The notes under the pieces: model-generated
The model's input: only the letters and a program-made list of their open reading frames with translations
The model's database searches: none
What the model was told of the DNA's origin: nothing
Source: SIG480 sp045546975
GTDB lineage: Bacteria > Bacillota > Clostridia > Oscillospirales > JAAYXM01
Reading direction: 5' to 3'
Length of the DNA stretch: 64,000 nucleotides
Assembly (NCBI GenBank): GCA_045546975.1
Contig: JAZQDV010000007.1
Span: 62,001-126,000, forward strand
Made by a program: the position numbers and the translations under genes
In this document: in pieces, positions 1-9,572 of the stretch
How the letters are laid out: every line of letters starts with the position of its first letter
How positions within the stretch are numbered: position 1 is the first letter of the stretch

Positions 1-1028
1 ACCGCCTCCGAAATAATTGTTTTTTCTTCTCTGTCAAGTCCACCGAGCGCCTTCAATACCGAAAACAGATTTTCAATTCGGTTTTCCGATAATTCAGTCA
101 GAGTTTCCGCGCCCGTAGCACCGATGATTTCATACAGGGTATCAATTAATCTCTCGCGCTGATACGGTGACATTTCCTCCATCCATTCCTTGAGCGCAGA
201 GTCGAGAAAACGGCTGCTTTCTGTTATTCTTTCAAGCGAGACAAACCGCGTCTTATCCACTTCCCAGGAATATGTATCGTGCTGCAAAAGTCCGTTGTTT
301 GTGCTACTGACGACCGTATACTCCGTGCCGTGGTAAAGCAAGAGCCCGACCACAGAGGACTGGGGAATATACGCATTCACCCTGTTCTTTATATTCTTAA
401 AGCCTTCCGTCTCAAGCACATGGTTTTCAAACCCCGGCCCGTCATAGTTCTGGATGGCTATTATCCTTTTCTGAAGCTTCACACTTGCAAAAGCAGCAGC
501 ATAAATTGCGAGATTTCCGCCTTTTGAATGACCGCCGAGTATGAATTTCCCGCGAAGTCTTCTTCCGAGCCTTTCAAAATATTGCACCGCCTTTTCCTGT
601 GCAGGAACAGGAGACTTGAATGACATATTGAAGTCTTCCTTCCACCCGACCAGAGTGTCGTCAGTGCCTCTGAACGCGACATAATAAAGACCCCTTGCAA
701 GCTCAAAGGTAACTGCTGAAAACTGTGTCTCATTCTCCGAATCAATTATGTTGACGTATTCGAACATATACAGGTCCGAAAAGCGGGAGCTTTCCGAAAT
801 TGCACGAATGAGCTCCTCGTCTCCGCCGGTCACAAGGTGTTCGCTTAAATTTTCAACCTCGAGAAGTGCCGTGCAAAGGCGCCCTGTCTTTTCAGCTTTC
901 ACCTTCCCCACAAGCTCGAAGGGTGCGTATGAAAGCCTTGCAAGAAGCATTCCGTCAACCTCGTTTAAGGGAGATACGGAAAACGGCACGTCCCCGCGCC
1001 ATGTAAGATAATCAAAACAATTTGGCAT
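1..1028 (-). CDS. Mbeg1-like (DUF2974) alpha/beta-hydrolase fold protein, 3' end cut by window
   Basis: Reading leftwards from an ATG at 1028, about 342 codons are open to the window edge, so the C-terminus is missing. The start has a strong ribosome site (AGGAGGGAGA, 1031-1040). The protein begins MPNCFDYLTWRGD and contains a lipase-type nucleophile elbow GGHSKGGNLAIYAA near codon 165, where Ser would be the nucleophile, followed by NYDGPGFE. This arrangement is typical of the DUF2974/Mbeg1-like family of Firmicutes, which has an alpha/beta-hydrolase fold. The substrate is unknown. There is no signal peptide or membrane segment, so it is probably cytoplasmic. Family assignment is from the visible motif and general layout; function is inference only. 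Confidence 0.8.
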   Translation of the reverse strand, partial: MPNCFDYLTWRGDVPFSVSPLNEVDGMLLARLSYAPFELVGKVKAEKTGRLCTALLEVENLSEHLVTGGDEELIRAISESSRFSDLYMFEYVNIIDSENETQFSAVTFELARGLYYVAFRGTDDTLVGWKEDFNMSFKSPVPAQEKAVQYFERLGRRLRGKFILGGHSKGGNLAIYAAAFASVKLQKRIIAIQNYDGPGFENHVLETEGFKNIKNRVNAYIPQSSVVGLLLYHGTEYTVVSSTNNGLLQHDTYSWEVDKTRFVSLERITESSRFLDSALKEWMEEMSPYQRERLIDTLYEIIGATGAETLTELSENRIENLFSVLKALGGLDREEKTIISEA

Positions 1029-1049
1029 ATTCTCCCTCCTTTCTTTTTT

Positions 1050-1078
1050 AGTATATCATATGTTTTCCCGTTTTTGAA
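1050..1078 (-). promoter_or_regulatory. Probable sigma-A promoter for the Mbeg1-like gene
   Basis: On the minus strand a TATACT -10 (1050-1055) lies 17 bases from a weak TTCAAA -35 (1073-1078), just upstream of the ribosome site of the leftward gene. Confidence 0.45.
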
Positions 1079-1105
1079 GTTACTCCTTTTGTTTCCAAAT
1101 TGTAA

Positions 1106-1133
1106 TTGACTTATTTTCAGTTGGTGCTATACT
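1106..1133 (+). promoter_or_regulatory. Probable sigma-A promoter for the deacetylase-like gene
   Basis: TTGACT (1106-1111) and TATACT (1128-1133) are separated by 16 bases, about 40 bases upstream of the TTG start at 1171. Confidence 0.6.
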
Positions 1134-1170
1134 GAAAATATGACGAAACTTGTCGAATGGAGGGGTTTGA

Positions 1171-2508
1171 TTGAAGCTGATATCGAGTAAAAGAACGCAT
1201 CGGTTTACAGGGCGTGGAGTTCCTGTTTCAAAAACAACAATTTTTGTTCTTATCGGTGTTGCCGCGGTGGCTTTTATCCTTGCAGTTGCAGCTTTCTTCG
1301 GTATTTCCGGAAACACGCAGAGACGTATTGACTCTCTCGTCTCCCGTATCAATTCCGCGCGCGCGACCGTTGCGGTTAAAAGTGCTGAATATCTCGCCCT
1401 TACATACGACTACGACGGTGCAATAGAAATGCTCTCCGAGTTTGATAGCGAGGAGGCAAACGCTCTTCTCTCAGAGCTTACAGAGAAGCGTTCTACACTC
1501 AAAGCCGCAGATAACTACGCAATCCCGCACATCTTTTTCCATTCGCTCATCGCTGATACGTCAAAGGCGTTTGACGGCGACACGCGGGAAGCAGGATATA
1601 ACCAGGTTATGACTACGGTGGAAGAATTCCGTGCAATGCTTAATCAGATGTATGAGCGCGGATATGTGCTTGTCTCTATCCACGATATTGCAGGCTTTGA
1701 TGAAAACGGCAACACTGTTATGAAGGAAATTCTGCTTCCCGAAGGCAAGCGCCCATTCGTTCTCTCTGTTGATGATGTGTGCTATTACGAATACATGGAG
1801 GGTGACGGCTTTGCTTCCCGAATCGTTGTCGGAGACGACGGTAAGCCCACCTGTGAGATGAAAAACGACGACGGCACTGTCTCAAGAGGAGAGTTTGACG
1901 TTGTTCCGATTCTTGATAAGTTTATTGAAAAACACCCCGATTTTTCATACCGCGGTGCGCGCGGAATCCTTGCATTTACCGGCTATAACGGGGTCCTTGG
2001 ATATCGCACCTGCCCGTCTTACAGTGACAACCCCACCTACAGTCAGGATGTAGAGGCGGCAAAGGCAGTTGCAAAGTGCCTTCGCGAAAACGGTTGGGAG
2101 TTTGCAAGTCACAGTTGGGGACACCGCAATATGGGAACTATGGCTATGGAGCACTTCAAGACGGACACAAACCGTTGGGAGGAAGAGGTCGAGACTATTA
2201 TCGGTGAGACTGACATCCTCATTTTCCCGTTTGGTGCGGACATAGAGTCGTGGAAAAATTACAGCGACACAAACGAGCGTTTCAAGTACTTAAAGGGCGT
2301 CGGCTTCAATTATTTCTGTAATGTTGACGGCAATCGCGCATGGCTTCAGGTCGGAAAAAATTACGTCCGTCAGGGCAGAAGAAATCTCGACGGCTACAGA
2401 ATGTATTACGATATGATAAACGACAATCGCGACTGGCTTTCAGATCTCTTTGACGTAAACGAGGTGTTTGATAAATCCCGTCCTCTCCCCGTTCCGCCAA
2501 TGGGTTGA
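1171..2508 (+). CDS. Membrane-anchored polysaccharide deacetylase-like protein
   Basis: This 445-residue protein starts at TTG 1171, seven bases after GGAGGGG. One hydrophobic helix at about residues 23-45 (TTIFVLIGVAAVAFILAVAA) predicts an N-in, C-out membrane anchor, followed by a helical stalk. The C-terminal half resembles the NodB/polysaccharide deacetylase fold: LSVDDVCYYEYM stands where the family has its TFDDG motif, and SHSWGHRN matches the metal-binding H-x3-5-H motif. The usual catalytic Asp pair is thus present in a variant setting. Family members remove acetyl groups from wall polysaccharides, so an extracytoplasmic wall or glycan role is likely. It stands alone with its own promoter, upstream of pncB. 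Substrate is not determinable here. Confidence 0.8.
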   Translation: MKLISSKRTHRFTGRGVPVSKTTIFVLIGVAAVAFILAVAAFFGISGNTQRRIDSLVSRINSARATVAVKSAEYLALTYDYDGAIEMLSEFDSEEANALLSELTEKRSTLKAADNYAIPHIFFHSLIADTSKAFDGDTREAGYNQVMTTVEEFRAMLNQMYERGYVLVSIHDIAGFDENGNTVMKEILLPEGKRPFVLSVDDVCYYEYMEGDGFASRIVVGDDGKPTCEMKNDDGTVSRGEFDVVPILDKFIEKHPDFSYRGARGILAFTGYNGVLGYRTCPSYSDNPTYSQDVEAAKAVAKCLRENGWEFASHSWGHRNMGTMAMEHFKTDTNRWEEEVETIIGETDILIFPFGADIESWKNYSDTNERFKYLKGVGFNYFCNVDGNRAWLQVGKNYVRQGRRNLDGYRMYYDMINDNRDWLSDLFDVNEVFDKSRPLPVPPMG

Positions 2509-2533
2509 TAATTTTTCTTTCAAGTGATAAAAT
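2505..2533 (+). promoter_or_regulatory. Probable promoter of pncB
   Basis: TTGATA (2505-2510), a 17-base spacer and TAAAAT (2528-2533) lie 30 bases before the pncB start; the -35 overlaps the end of the preceding gene. Confidence 0.55.
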
Positions 2534-2562
2534 ACTGTTAATATGTATTAGGAGATAGCGTT

Positions 2563-3999
2563 ATGAAAAGAAATGACAACCTCACAATGCTCATGGATTT
2601 TTATGAACTGACCATGGCAAAAGGGTATTTTGAAAACGGAATGAAGGACATCGTCACGTACTTTGATATGTTCTTCAGGAAGATTCCCGACGGAGGCGGT
2701 TTTGCTATTATGGCAGGCGTCGAACAGCTTGTGGAATATTTGAAGGACCTCTCTTTTGATGATGAGGATATTGAATTTCTCCGTTCAAAAAACATTTTTG
2801 GCGAAGAGTTTCTTTCTTACCTTAAAAACTTCAAATTTTCAAGCGATGTATGGGTTGTGCCCGAGGGTACGCCGATTTTCCCCGGCGAACCGATTGTCAC
2901 CGTCCGCGGTCCTGCAATAGAGGCTCAGCTTATAGAAACAATGGTACTTCTCACAATAAACCACCAGAGCCTTATCGCAACAAAGTCAAACCGTATCGTA
3001 CGCGCAGCACAGGGGCGTCCCGTTATGGAATTCGGTTCGCGTCGTGCCCAGGGCTATGACGGTGCAATATACGGTGCAAGAGCTGCATATATCGGAGGCT
3101 GCGTAGGTACGGCATGTACGCTCTCAGAGCGAGATTACGGTATCCCAGCAACGGGAACAATGGCACACAGCTGGGTGCAGATGTTCCCGACAGAGCTTGA
3201 CGCATTTCGTGCTTATGCTAAAACTTACCCCGATTCTTGCTCACTTTTAGTTGATACATATAACGTTCTCAAGTCCGGTATTCCGAACGCTATACGCGTA
3301 TTCAACGAGGAGCTTGTTCCCAACGGCTACAGACCGAAGAGTATCCGCATTGACAGCGGAGATATGACCTATCTTTCAAAAAAAGCACGAAAAATGCTTG
3401 ACGATGCAGGCTTTGAGGATTGCAAAATCATCGCTTCAAACGCGCTTGACGAGTACATCATCCGCGACATCCTCATGCAGGGCGCGCAGATTGATATTTT
3501 CGGCGTCGGCGAGCGCCTTATCACCTCTAGAAGCGAGCCTGTTTTTGGCGGTGTCTATAAGCTCGTGGGCGTCGAGGTCGACGGCAAAGTCGTACCAAAG
3601 ATAAAGCTTTCCGAAAATATCGAGAAGATTACTACACCGGGCTTTAAGCAGGTGTGGAGACTTTTCGATAACGAGAGCGGAAAGGCTATGGCAGACGTCA
3701 TAACTCTCCACGACGAAGTAATTGAGAGCGGAAAACCGTACGAGCTCTTTGACCCCGAGCATACCTGGAAGCGCAAAACAATTGACAACTTCACGGCACG
3801 TCCGCTGCTTGAAAAGATATTTGACGGCGGAAAGTGTGTCTATGAAAAGCGCGAGGTTTCAGAAATTCGCGATTTCTGCGCAAATGCGATAGACGAGCTC
3901 TGGAGTGAGGTTTGCCGTTTTGAAAATCCGCACAAATATTACGTTGACCTCTCCGAAAAGCTTTGGGAAGTAAGAAACAAGCTTCTCTCACAACACTAA
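2563..3999 (+). CDS. pncB: Nicotinate phosphoribosyltransferase
   Basis: The 478-residue product joins nicotinate and PRPP, with ATP hydrolysis, to give nicotinate mononucleotide, the entry step of NAD salvage (Preiss-Handler pathway), in the cytoplasm. The family signature is clear: FGSRRAQGYDGA near residue 157, GTMAHSW near 200, LLVDTYN near 231 and RIDSGDM near 263. The length matches the longer Firmicute form of the enzyme. ATG 2563 follows GGAG by eight bases. It is transcribed alone, with its own promoter and a strong terminator at 4012. A PnuC-type transporter at 15811 suggests that the cell also imports pyridine precursors, although the two genes are not linked in an operon. Confidence 0.95.
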   Translation: MKRNDNLTMLMDFYELTMAKGYFENGMKDIVTYFDMFFRKIPDGGGFAIMAGVEQLVEYLKDLSFDDEDIEFLRSKNIFGEEFLSYLKNFKFSSDVWVVPEGTPIFPGEPIVTVRGPAIEAQLIETMVLLTINHQSLIATKSNRIVRAAQGRPVMEFGSRRAQGYDGAIYGARAAYIGGCVGTACTLSERDYGIPATGTMAHSWVQMFPTELDAFRAYAKTYPDSCSLLVDTYNVLKSGIPNAIRVFNEELVPNGYRPKSIRIDSGDMTYLSKKARKMLDDAGFEDCKIIASNALDEYIIRDILMQGAQIDIFGVGERLITSRSEPVFGGVYKLVGVEVDGKVVPKIKLSENIEKITTPGFKQVWRLFDNESGKAMADVITLHDEVIESGKPYELFDPEHTWKRKTIDNFTARPLLEKIFDGGKCVYEKREVSEIRDFCANAIDELWSEVCRFENPHKYYVDLSEKLWEVRNKLLSQH

Positions 4000-4011
4000 G
4001 ATAAAGATTTA

Positions 4012-4047
4012 AGCGCAACAGCATTAAAATGCTGTTGCGCTCTTTTT
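4012..4047 (+). terminator. Rho-independent terminator of pncB
   Basis: A 14-bp stem (AGCGCAACAGCATT paired with its complement, 4012-4025 and 4028-4041) is followed by CTTTTT. Confidence 0.9.
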
Positions 4048-4120
4048 ATATCCTGTCACCCTTATCCGATTTTTTTCATAACGTAAAAGTAAGAACTGAT
4101 ATTTCAAAGGGGTGAAATTC

Positions 4121-4363
4121 TTGAACGGTAAAATTTGCCGTCTCTGTGACATAGAGTGTGGCGAAAAAGCACAGATAATATCGCATTCAGATTCAGGTGC
4201 ACTCAAAAAGCGCCTTTCAGATATGGGCTTTATCCCGGGCACAAATGTCGAGTGCATCATGAAAAGTCCACTCGGTGACCCGAGCGCGTTTCTTATCCGC
4301 GGTGCAGTTGTCGCACTGAGGCGCGACGATTCAAAATATATAAATGTGGAGGTGATAACATGA
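4121..4363 (+). CDS. feoA: FeoA-family protein, ferrous iron transport
   Basis: An 80-residue SH3-like FeoA protein, the small cytoplasmic partner of the FeoB iron transporter. It shows the family pattern LKKRLSDMGFIPGTNVECI and ends in an IRGAVVALRRDD beta region. I chose TTG 4121 because AAAGGGGTG (4107-4113) sits seven bases upstream; a GTG at 4112 would be in frame but lies inside that ribosome site. Its stop codon overlaps the feoB start by four bases (ATGA), so the two are translationally coupled. In other bacteria FeoA stimulates FeoB transport. No Fur-type palindrome was evident upstream. Confidence 0.9.
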   Translation: MNGKICRLCDIECGEKAQIISHSDSGALKKRLSDMGFIPGTNVECIMKSPLGDPSAFLIRGAVVALRRDDSKYINVEVIT

Positions 4364-6183
4364 GTGCCAAAGAAACTCAGGTTATTGCTCTTGCAGGAAA
4401 TCCAAACGTCGGTAAAAGCACGCTATTCAACGCGCTCACGGGCCTTTCTCAACACACGGGAAACTGGCCCGGCAAGACCGTTTCCGTCGCACGTGGAACG
4501 TGCGAAAAAGACGGTGTTCGCTACTCCTTTATCGACCTTCCCGGAACATACTCACTAAATGCACACTCGCAGGAAGAAGAGGTCGCTCGTGACTTTATAC
4601 TTTCAGAGGATTATGATGCTATAGTCTGCGTGTGCGATGCAACCTGCCTTGAGCGAAGCCTTATTCTTGCACTTGATATAATCTCGAAATCCCCTCGCGT
4701 TATAGTCTGCGTAAATCTCATGGATGAGGCAAGGCGCAAGGGTATTTTTGTCGATATAAAAAAGCTTTCTGATGAACTTTCCGTTCCCGTTGTTGCCACT
4801 TCAGCAAGGCGAAAAAAGAGCATTCTTCCTCTTCTTGATACTATCCGTGGCAATGATTTTCCAGAGACTTCACCGTCCGTCGAGGACACAGTTTCAAGAG
4901 CCTCGGAGATTTCGGAGAAATGCATATCGGGAAATACATCAGGCTATACAGACCGCACAAGAAGGATAGACAAAATTCTCACCGGCAAGTTTTTGTCTTT
5001 TCCGATAATGCTTTTTCTTCTCGCGCTTATCTTCTGGATAAGTATTGAGGGGGCCAACTTCCCATCCGCACTTCTCTCGCGACTTTTAGGAAGCTTTGAG
5101 GCTCCGCTTTTCTCCTTTTTATCATCACTTAATCTTCCCTCTGCCGTGGTGGATGCTATTGTGTTTGGTGTGTGGCGCGTACTTTCCTGGGTCGTCGCCG
5201 TTATGCTTCCGCCCATGGCGATATTCTTTCCTCTGTTCACACTTCTTGAGGACCTCGGATTTCTGCCGAGAGTCGCTTTTAATCTCGACCGTGCCTTCAA
5301 GGCATGCGATGCATGCGGAAAGCAGAGTCTTACAATGTGTATGGGTTTTGGTTGTAATGCTGCAGGTGTTGTCGGTTGCCGTATCATCGACTCACCGCGC
5401 GAAAGAATTCTCGCGATGCTCACAAACAGCTTTGTCCCATGCAACGGCAGATTCCCCGCGCTTATAACACTCATCTCAATCTTTTTTCTCGGCAAGACTC
5501 ACGGATTTATAAGCTCTGTATACTCCGCACTTTTTCTCACTCTCCTGATACTTATCGGAATAGGAATGACCTTTCTCGCATCAAAGCTCCTTTCTAAAAC
5601 AGCTCTGCGCGGGGAGACTTCGTCCTTCGCACTCGAACTTCCGCCTTACCGCCGTCCGCAGATTCTGAAAGTTATCGTGCGCTCGGTTTTTGACCGCACG
5701 CTCTTTGTCCTCGGCCGTGCCGCTGCGGTTGCGGCGCCGGCAGGACTTCTTATCTGGCTTATGGCAAACATTTCCCCCGGTGGAACTTCTCTTCTTCTCC
5801 GTGCCTCAAACCTTCTCGACCCGCTGGGCAGGATGCTTGGACTTGACGGAGTTATACTTATTTCCTTTATTCTCGGATTCCCCGCAAACGAAATCGTTCT
5901 TCCTCTTGCGATTATGGCATATACGGCAAACGGCACAATTGTTGATGTTTCGGATATATCGGCAGTTGCTGAAATTCTACGGGCAAACGGATGGACTTTC
6001 CTCACGGCGCTCAATACAATGCTTTTTTCTCTGATGCACTGGCCCTGCTCAACAACGCTTCTCACAATAAAAAAAGAAACGAAGAGCGTCAAGTGGACGC
6101 TCCTCGCCTTGGTTTTGCCTACTGTTTTCGGGGTACTTTTCTGTCTTCTTACTACCCTTCTATTTAACTCCGTAGCCTTCTAA
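4360..6183 (+). CDS. feoB: Ferrous iron transporter FeoB
   Basis: A 607-residue Fe(II) permease with an N-terminal G domain and a polytopic membrane domain. G1 (GNPNVGKS) is at residues 13-20, followed by the switch QHTGNWPGKTVSV, and G3 DLPGTYS starts at residue 59. The membrane half has two gate regions with the conserved Cys motifs GFGCNAAGV and SFVPCNGRFP, then a second gate unit. It is shorter than the 773-residue E. coli protein but within the range of Clostridia. It overlaps feoA by four bases. Its last 24 bases overlap the convergent glycosyltransferase gene. It supplies Fe2+ for the iron-rich anaerobic enzymes such as those at 17853, 19023 and 31407. Confidence 0.96.
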   Translation: MSAKETQVIALAGNPNVGKSTLFNALTGLSQHTGNWPGKTVSVARGTCEKDGVRYSFIDLPGTYSLNAHSQEEEVARDFILSEDYDAIVCVCDATCLERSLILALDIISKSPRVIVCVNLMDEARRKGIFVDIKKLSDELSVPVVATSARRKKSILPLLDTIRGNDFPETSPSVEDTVSRASEISEKCISGNTSGYTDRTRRIDKILTGKFLSFPIMLFLLALIFWISIEGANFPSALLSRLLGSFEAPLFSFLSSLNLPSAVVDAIVFGVWRVLSWVVAVMLPPMAIFFPLFTLLEDLGFLPRVAFNLDRAFKACDACGKQSLTMCMGFGCNAAGVVGCRIIDSPRERILAMLTNSFVPCNGRFPALITLISIFFLGKTHGFISSVYSALFLTLLILIGIGMTFLASKLLSKTALRGETSSFALELPPYRRPQILKVIVRSVFDRTLFVLGRAAAVAAPAGLLIWLMANISPGGTSLLLRASNLLDPLGRMLGLDGVILISFILGFPANEIVLPLAIMAYTANGTIVDVSDISAVAEILRANGWTFLTALNTMLFSLMHWPCSTTLLTIKKETKSVKWTLLALVLPTVFGVLFCLLTTLLFNSVAF

Positions 6184-7311
6184 AGTACGCTCCATTTCGC
6201 GGACTCTCTCGTCCCACGAACAGTGGCGGGCATACTCTATCCGCATTTCGGTTTTTGTGTCATCAGTCTCGCACATCGCCTCTTCGCACTTTTTGAGGAA
6301 CTCCTCCTCATCGCCTGCAATGTATACTGCATCCGCAAAATCAAGCACCTGCACGGGTTGTGGGGTACTTACCACGGGCTTTCCCGTTGCCAGATATTCA
6401 TAGAACTTAAGCGGGCTTACATCACGCGAGAGTTCACCGTCGCGGAAGATGTTGAGACAAACGTCAAAATGCCTTATGTATGCAGGAAGCTCGTCGTACT
6501 TCTTCATACCGAGGAAGTGGATGTTTTTATATTCCTTGAGATAGTCAAGGTTGACTCCCGGAAGCGGACGCCCCACAAGAACGACCGACCACTCGGGACG
6601 CATTTTTGCGATATACTCTATCTTTTTATAATCTATGCACTCCTGAAGCATACCGACAAAACCGATTATCTTTCCCTCGATATTCTGCATATCCTCAGGC
6701 TTTTTGAGGTCATCCGTCGCCGCGGTATAAAAATGTTCAAAATTAACTCCGTTTGGAATGAGCTTTGCTCGTTCGTTGTACTTAAACAGCGTTTCGTGAA
6801 GTCCGAGCGCCGTTGAAAATACAGCATCGCAGCCTCTTGCGAGGTCGCGTTCAAGACCGTTTACAACATCCTCATTTATAAGTCCCTTGTATGCGCTGTG
6901 ACGGTCTACGCAGTCATAGACGAGCGCGCTGTGCGGAATATACGGTGCCGCGTCCGCACTTGTGGGAGAATAGCACCAGAGAACGGGGTTTTCAAATCCG
7001 TGCTTTCGCATCTTTTTTCTTACAAAGCGTGCAAGTCGCTTCTGATTGATTTTGTTTATAAATCTGCTTTTGTTAAAAAACGGAAAGCTCGGCGGTGTCG
7101 CGTATACCGTGAGGTTTTCACGGGCGCGCTCGCCCTCTTTTCTGTACATAAAAAGGCGTTTCCACGCAGTCTTGTCCTTAAGTGGGGCAAGATATGTAAC
7201 GGGCGGGTCAAAATAAAGGATTTCTGATGCCGAGATTCTGTTCATGACGTGCTGCTTACGCGTCGGGAACGGATGGTAACAGCTTGTTGAAAGGCATACG
7301 ATTTTTTCCAT
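6160..7311 (-). CDS. Glycosyltransferase, TuaH/GT4-like
   Basis: A 383-residue GT-B glycosyltransferase. Near residue 130 it has VYDCVDRHSAY, a pattern seen in TuaH-like teichuronic acid enzymes, and near 300 the GT4 nucleotide-sugar region SPLKFYEYLATGKPVVSTP with the conserved E-x7-E spacing partly kept. The start is ATG 7311, with AGAGG seven bases upstream; an in-frame start at 7338 would overlap the preceding gene and lacks a ribosome site. It begins four bases after the stop of the CsaB fusion gene, so the two form an operon. It probably adds one sugar to a wall polysaccharide at the cytoplasmic face. Donor and acceptor are unknown. Confidence 0.85.
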   Translation of the reverse strand: MEKIVCLSTSCYHPFPTRKQHVMNRISASEILYFDPPVTYLAPLKDKTAWKRLFMYRKEGERARENLTVYATPPSFPFFNKSRFINKINQKRLARFVRKKMRKHGFENPVLWCYSPTSADAAPYIPHSALVYDCVDRHSAYKGLINEDVVNGLERDLARGCDAVFSTALGLHETLFKYNERAKLIPNGVNFEHFYTAATDDLKKPEDMQNIEGKIIGFVGMLQECIDYKKIEYIAKMRPEWSVVLVGRPLPGVNLDYLKEYKNIHFLGMKKYDELPAYIRHFDVCLNIFRDGELSRDVSPLKFYEYLATGKPVVSTPQPVQVLDFADAVYIAGDEEEFLKKCEEAMCETDDTKTEMRIEYARHCSWDERVREMERTLEGYGVK

Positions 7312-7315
7312 TTTT

Positions 7316-9544
7316 CTACCTCTTATCAAAAAACTCACGGAGTTTTTTTACGTTTTCTCTTTCGTTTTCGCGCATCACACGACACGCAGTTTGCATATTT
7401 TCGCTATATTCGGTGTCGTTCATAGTTCTGTCTATATACGACTTGAGTATTTCAAACGAACAGTCGTCATACTGGACACACATCTCGCGTCCGATGTAGT
7501 TCATAAATCCTGTGACCTTGTGGTCGTAGGCTATTCCTATCGTCGCAACACCCTGTCCTGCACCGAACACGAGTGCATGGAGGCGCATTGCACAGATGAC
7601 GCGCATTCTCGAAAGAACTCCGATAACCGTTGATACATCCATTTCGCTCTTTATTATGTGCGCGCACTCTTTCATCTGTTCAGCACACTTTTCGGCGATG
7701 ACTATATCCTTTTTCCTCTCCATTGGAAGAAGTATGACTTCAAGGTCATATTTCCGCTTTGCATAGTCTGCAAGCCGCGCAATTTCGCCTATTTTTTCAT
7801 CAATATTCTTCCAGCTTCGCAGAGCAAGACAGATATACTTGCCGTCAGGAGAAAGCCCTGACTCTCCAAAAATTGCATTTATCTTACTCTCGGAAGCCTT
7901 TGCAATTCCGAGAGTTGGGTCTGCCGCAAGCACCATTTTCGGCGCCTTGACCCCCATGCTCTGAAGCTCTGAAAACGAATCGGGGTCGCGAAGCGTTATG
8001 CAGTCGGCAGCTTTATCGATTATTTTTGCGGAAATCCTGCGGTTGTTGCCGCGCGTAACGGGACCGATACCGCAGCCGTACATCATTACATCGCATTTTG
8101 AGAGCTTTGCCGCAAGAAGTGTCATGAGATAAAAATACAGTGAGCGGCTTGATGTTGAGTCCTGAATAAGACTTCCGCCCCCGTTGATGTAAAGGTGCGA
8201 TTTTCTCATTGCGCAAAGCATTTTGAACACATTGAAGGTGTATATTGACCGTACTCTTAGTGACCGTTTTGTCTGCTTCGGGTTTTTTGACATTACGCAG
8301 ATTTTCGCCGTCTCTGACGCCTCATAAACCTCGCGTATAACAGCCTTTAAGATAGCGTCGTCACCTGCGTTGCCTCTGCCGTACGAGCCGCAGATAAGCA
8401 CCTGATCGCGTTTCTTCAAACGATTCTTGTAAGCAGAAACCGCCTTTTCGTATATCGAAACTTGCGTTTTTACCATTGCATCAAACGAGTATTTTTCTTT
8501 TGCTTTAAGCAGAAGCTTTTCTGCCATTCCCTTTCGGATTTCAGGGTTTTTGGCAAGGAAGCTAATGTGCTCGGCAAGTTTCCGTACATCACCGACATCG
8601 AAAAGAAGTCCGTTTTCTCCATCGTCGATAATCTCAGGCATGGCACCGACCTTTGTCGAAATCATCGTACATTTTGCATGGATGGATTCAAGAATGCTGT
8701 ACGGGAAACCTTCGCTCACAGAGGATATAATGCTTATGTCAACGGAATTTAAGAAGGAATCCATATCCTCTATCCAGCCTGCGAAAATAACGCGGTCGGA
8801 GAGGTTTTCGCGTTTCACCAAATCACGAAGGAATTCTGCCTGCTCACCGTCTCCGCCAAGCACAAGATAGAGATTAGGAAACTCTTTCCTTACCTTTGCC
8901 ATTGCGCGGATTGCTGTCGCGATGTCCTTTACCGGATGAAAGCGCGCCGCAATACCGCAGACTATCGTACTTTCGCTATCGTCTATTCCAAGATGTCTGA
9001 GGTATTCTTCCCTATCTGTCCGGGGTGTTGGAGAATTTGAAAAATCAATGCCGTTGTTTAAGGTATATAGCTTATACGGGTCAAAGCCTCGCTCACAAAG
9101 AAGGTCCAAAAACGCGTTTGTTACGCCGATATACCCGTCAAGCGTGCGGAGGGCTACCGTATTCATAAGCCCGTTTGTGAGTCTCTTTATGATATTGCCC
9201 ATATAGTCAAGGCGGTAGTCACTGTGCACTGTCGTGATTACAGGAATTTTAAGGCTCGGCTTTATCATTGATGCCATGACGTTTGCCTTTGCGCCGTGGC
9301 AATGAACTATATCAAAACCGCCATCAATGATAAGGCGCTTAAGCTCCCCTATATCGCGAAGCGGGTTTTTGCTTTTTATTATGCGTGTATCAATGCCAAG
9401 TGCTCTTGCATCAAGGGCAAATTCGCCCTCGCGAAAGCTCACAAGTACAACATCATTCGATTTTGAGAGCTCGGAAACGAGAGAGAGTACATGGGTCTTT
9501 GCGCCTCCGACGTCACCGCCGCCTATCATGTGCAGAATTTTCAT
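7316..9544 (-). CDS. csaB: GT4 glycosyltransferase fused to CsaB-type polysaccharide pyruvyltransferase
   Basis: A two-domain protein of 742 residues. Residues 1 to about 375 are a GT4 glycosyltransferase: GGDVGGAKTHV loop at 9-19, GDGEQAEFL near 230, and SSVSEGFPYSILESIHA near 276 with the catalytic E-x7-E. Residues 382-742 are a CsaB-like pyruvyltransferase: CGSYGRGNAGDDAIL near 386, YINGGGSLIQD near 453, GIGPV near 490 and MRLHALVFGA near 665. CsaB adds ketal-pyruvate to secondary wall polymers, creating the ligand for SLH domains. CsaB is usually a separate protein, so the fusion suggests that sugar transfer and pyruvylation are coupled. The SLH protein at 29765 is a candidate user of the product. 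Confidence 0.9.
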   Translation of the reverse strand: MKILHMIGGGDVGGAKTHVLSLVSELSKSNDVVLVSFREGEFALDARALGIDTRIIKSKNPLRDIGELKRLIIDGGFDIVHCHGAKANVMASMIKPSLKIPVITTVHSDYRLDYMGNIIKRLTNGLMNTVALRTLDGYIGVTNAFLDLLCERGFDPYKLYTLNNGIDFSNSPTPRTDREEYLRHLGIDDSESTIVCGIAARFHPVKDIATAIRAMAKVRKEFPNLYLVLGGDGEQAEFLRDLVKRENLSDRVIFAGWIEDMDSFLNSVDISIISSVSEGFPYSILESIHAKCTMISTKVGAMPEIIDDGENGLLFDVGDVRKLAEHISFLAKNPEIRKGMAEKLLLKAKEKYSFDAMVKTQVSIYEKAVSAYKNRLKKRDQVLICGSYGRGNAGDDAILKAVIREVYEASETAKICVMSKNPKQTKRSLRVRSIYTFNVFKMLCAMRKSHLYINGGGSLIQDSTSSRSLYFYLMTLLAAKLSKCDVMMYGCGIGPVTRGNNRRISAKIIDKAADCITLRDPDSFSELQSMGVKAPKMVLAADPTLGIAKASESKINAIFGESGLSPDGKYICLALRSWKNIDEKIGEIARLADYAKRKYDLEVILLPMERKKDIVIAEKCAEQMKECAHIIKSEMDVSTVIGVLSRMRVICAMRLHALVFGAGQGVATIGIAYDHKVTGFMNYIGREMCVQYDDCSFEILKSYIDRTMNDTEYSENMQTACRVMRENERENVKKLREFFDKR

Positions 9545-9572
9545 AAGCTACCCCTGTTTTTGTAAAAAAGAG

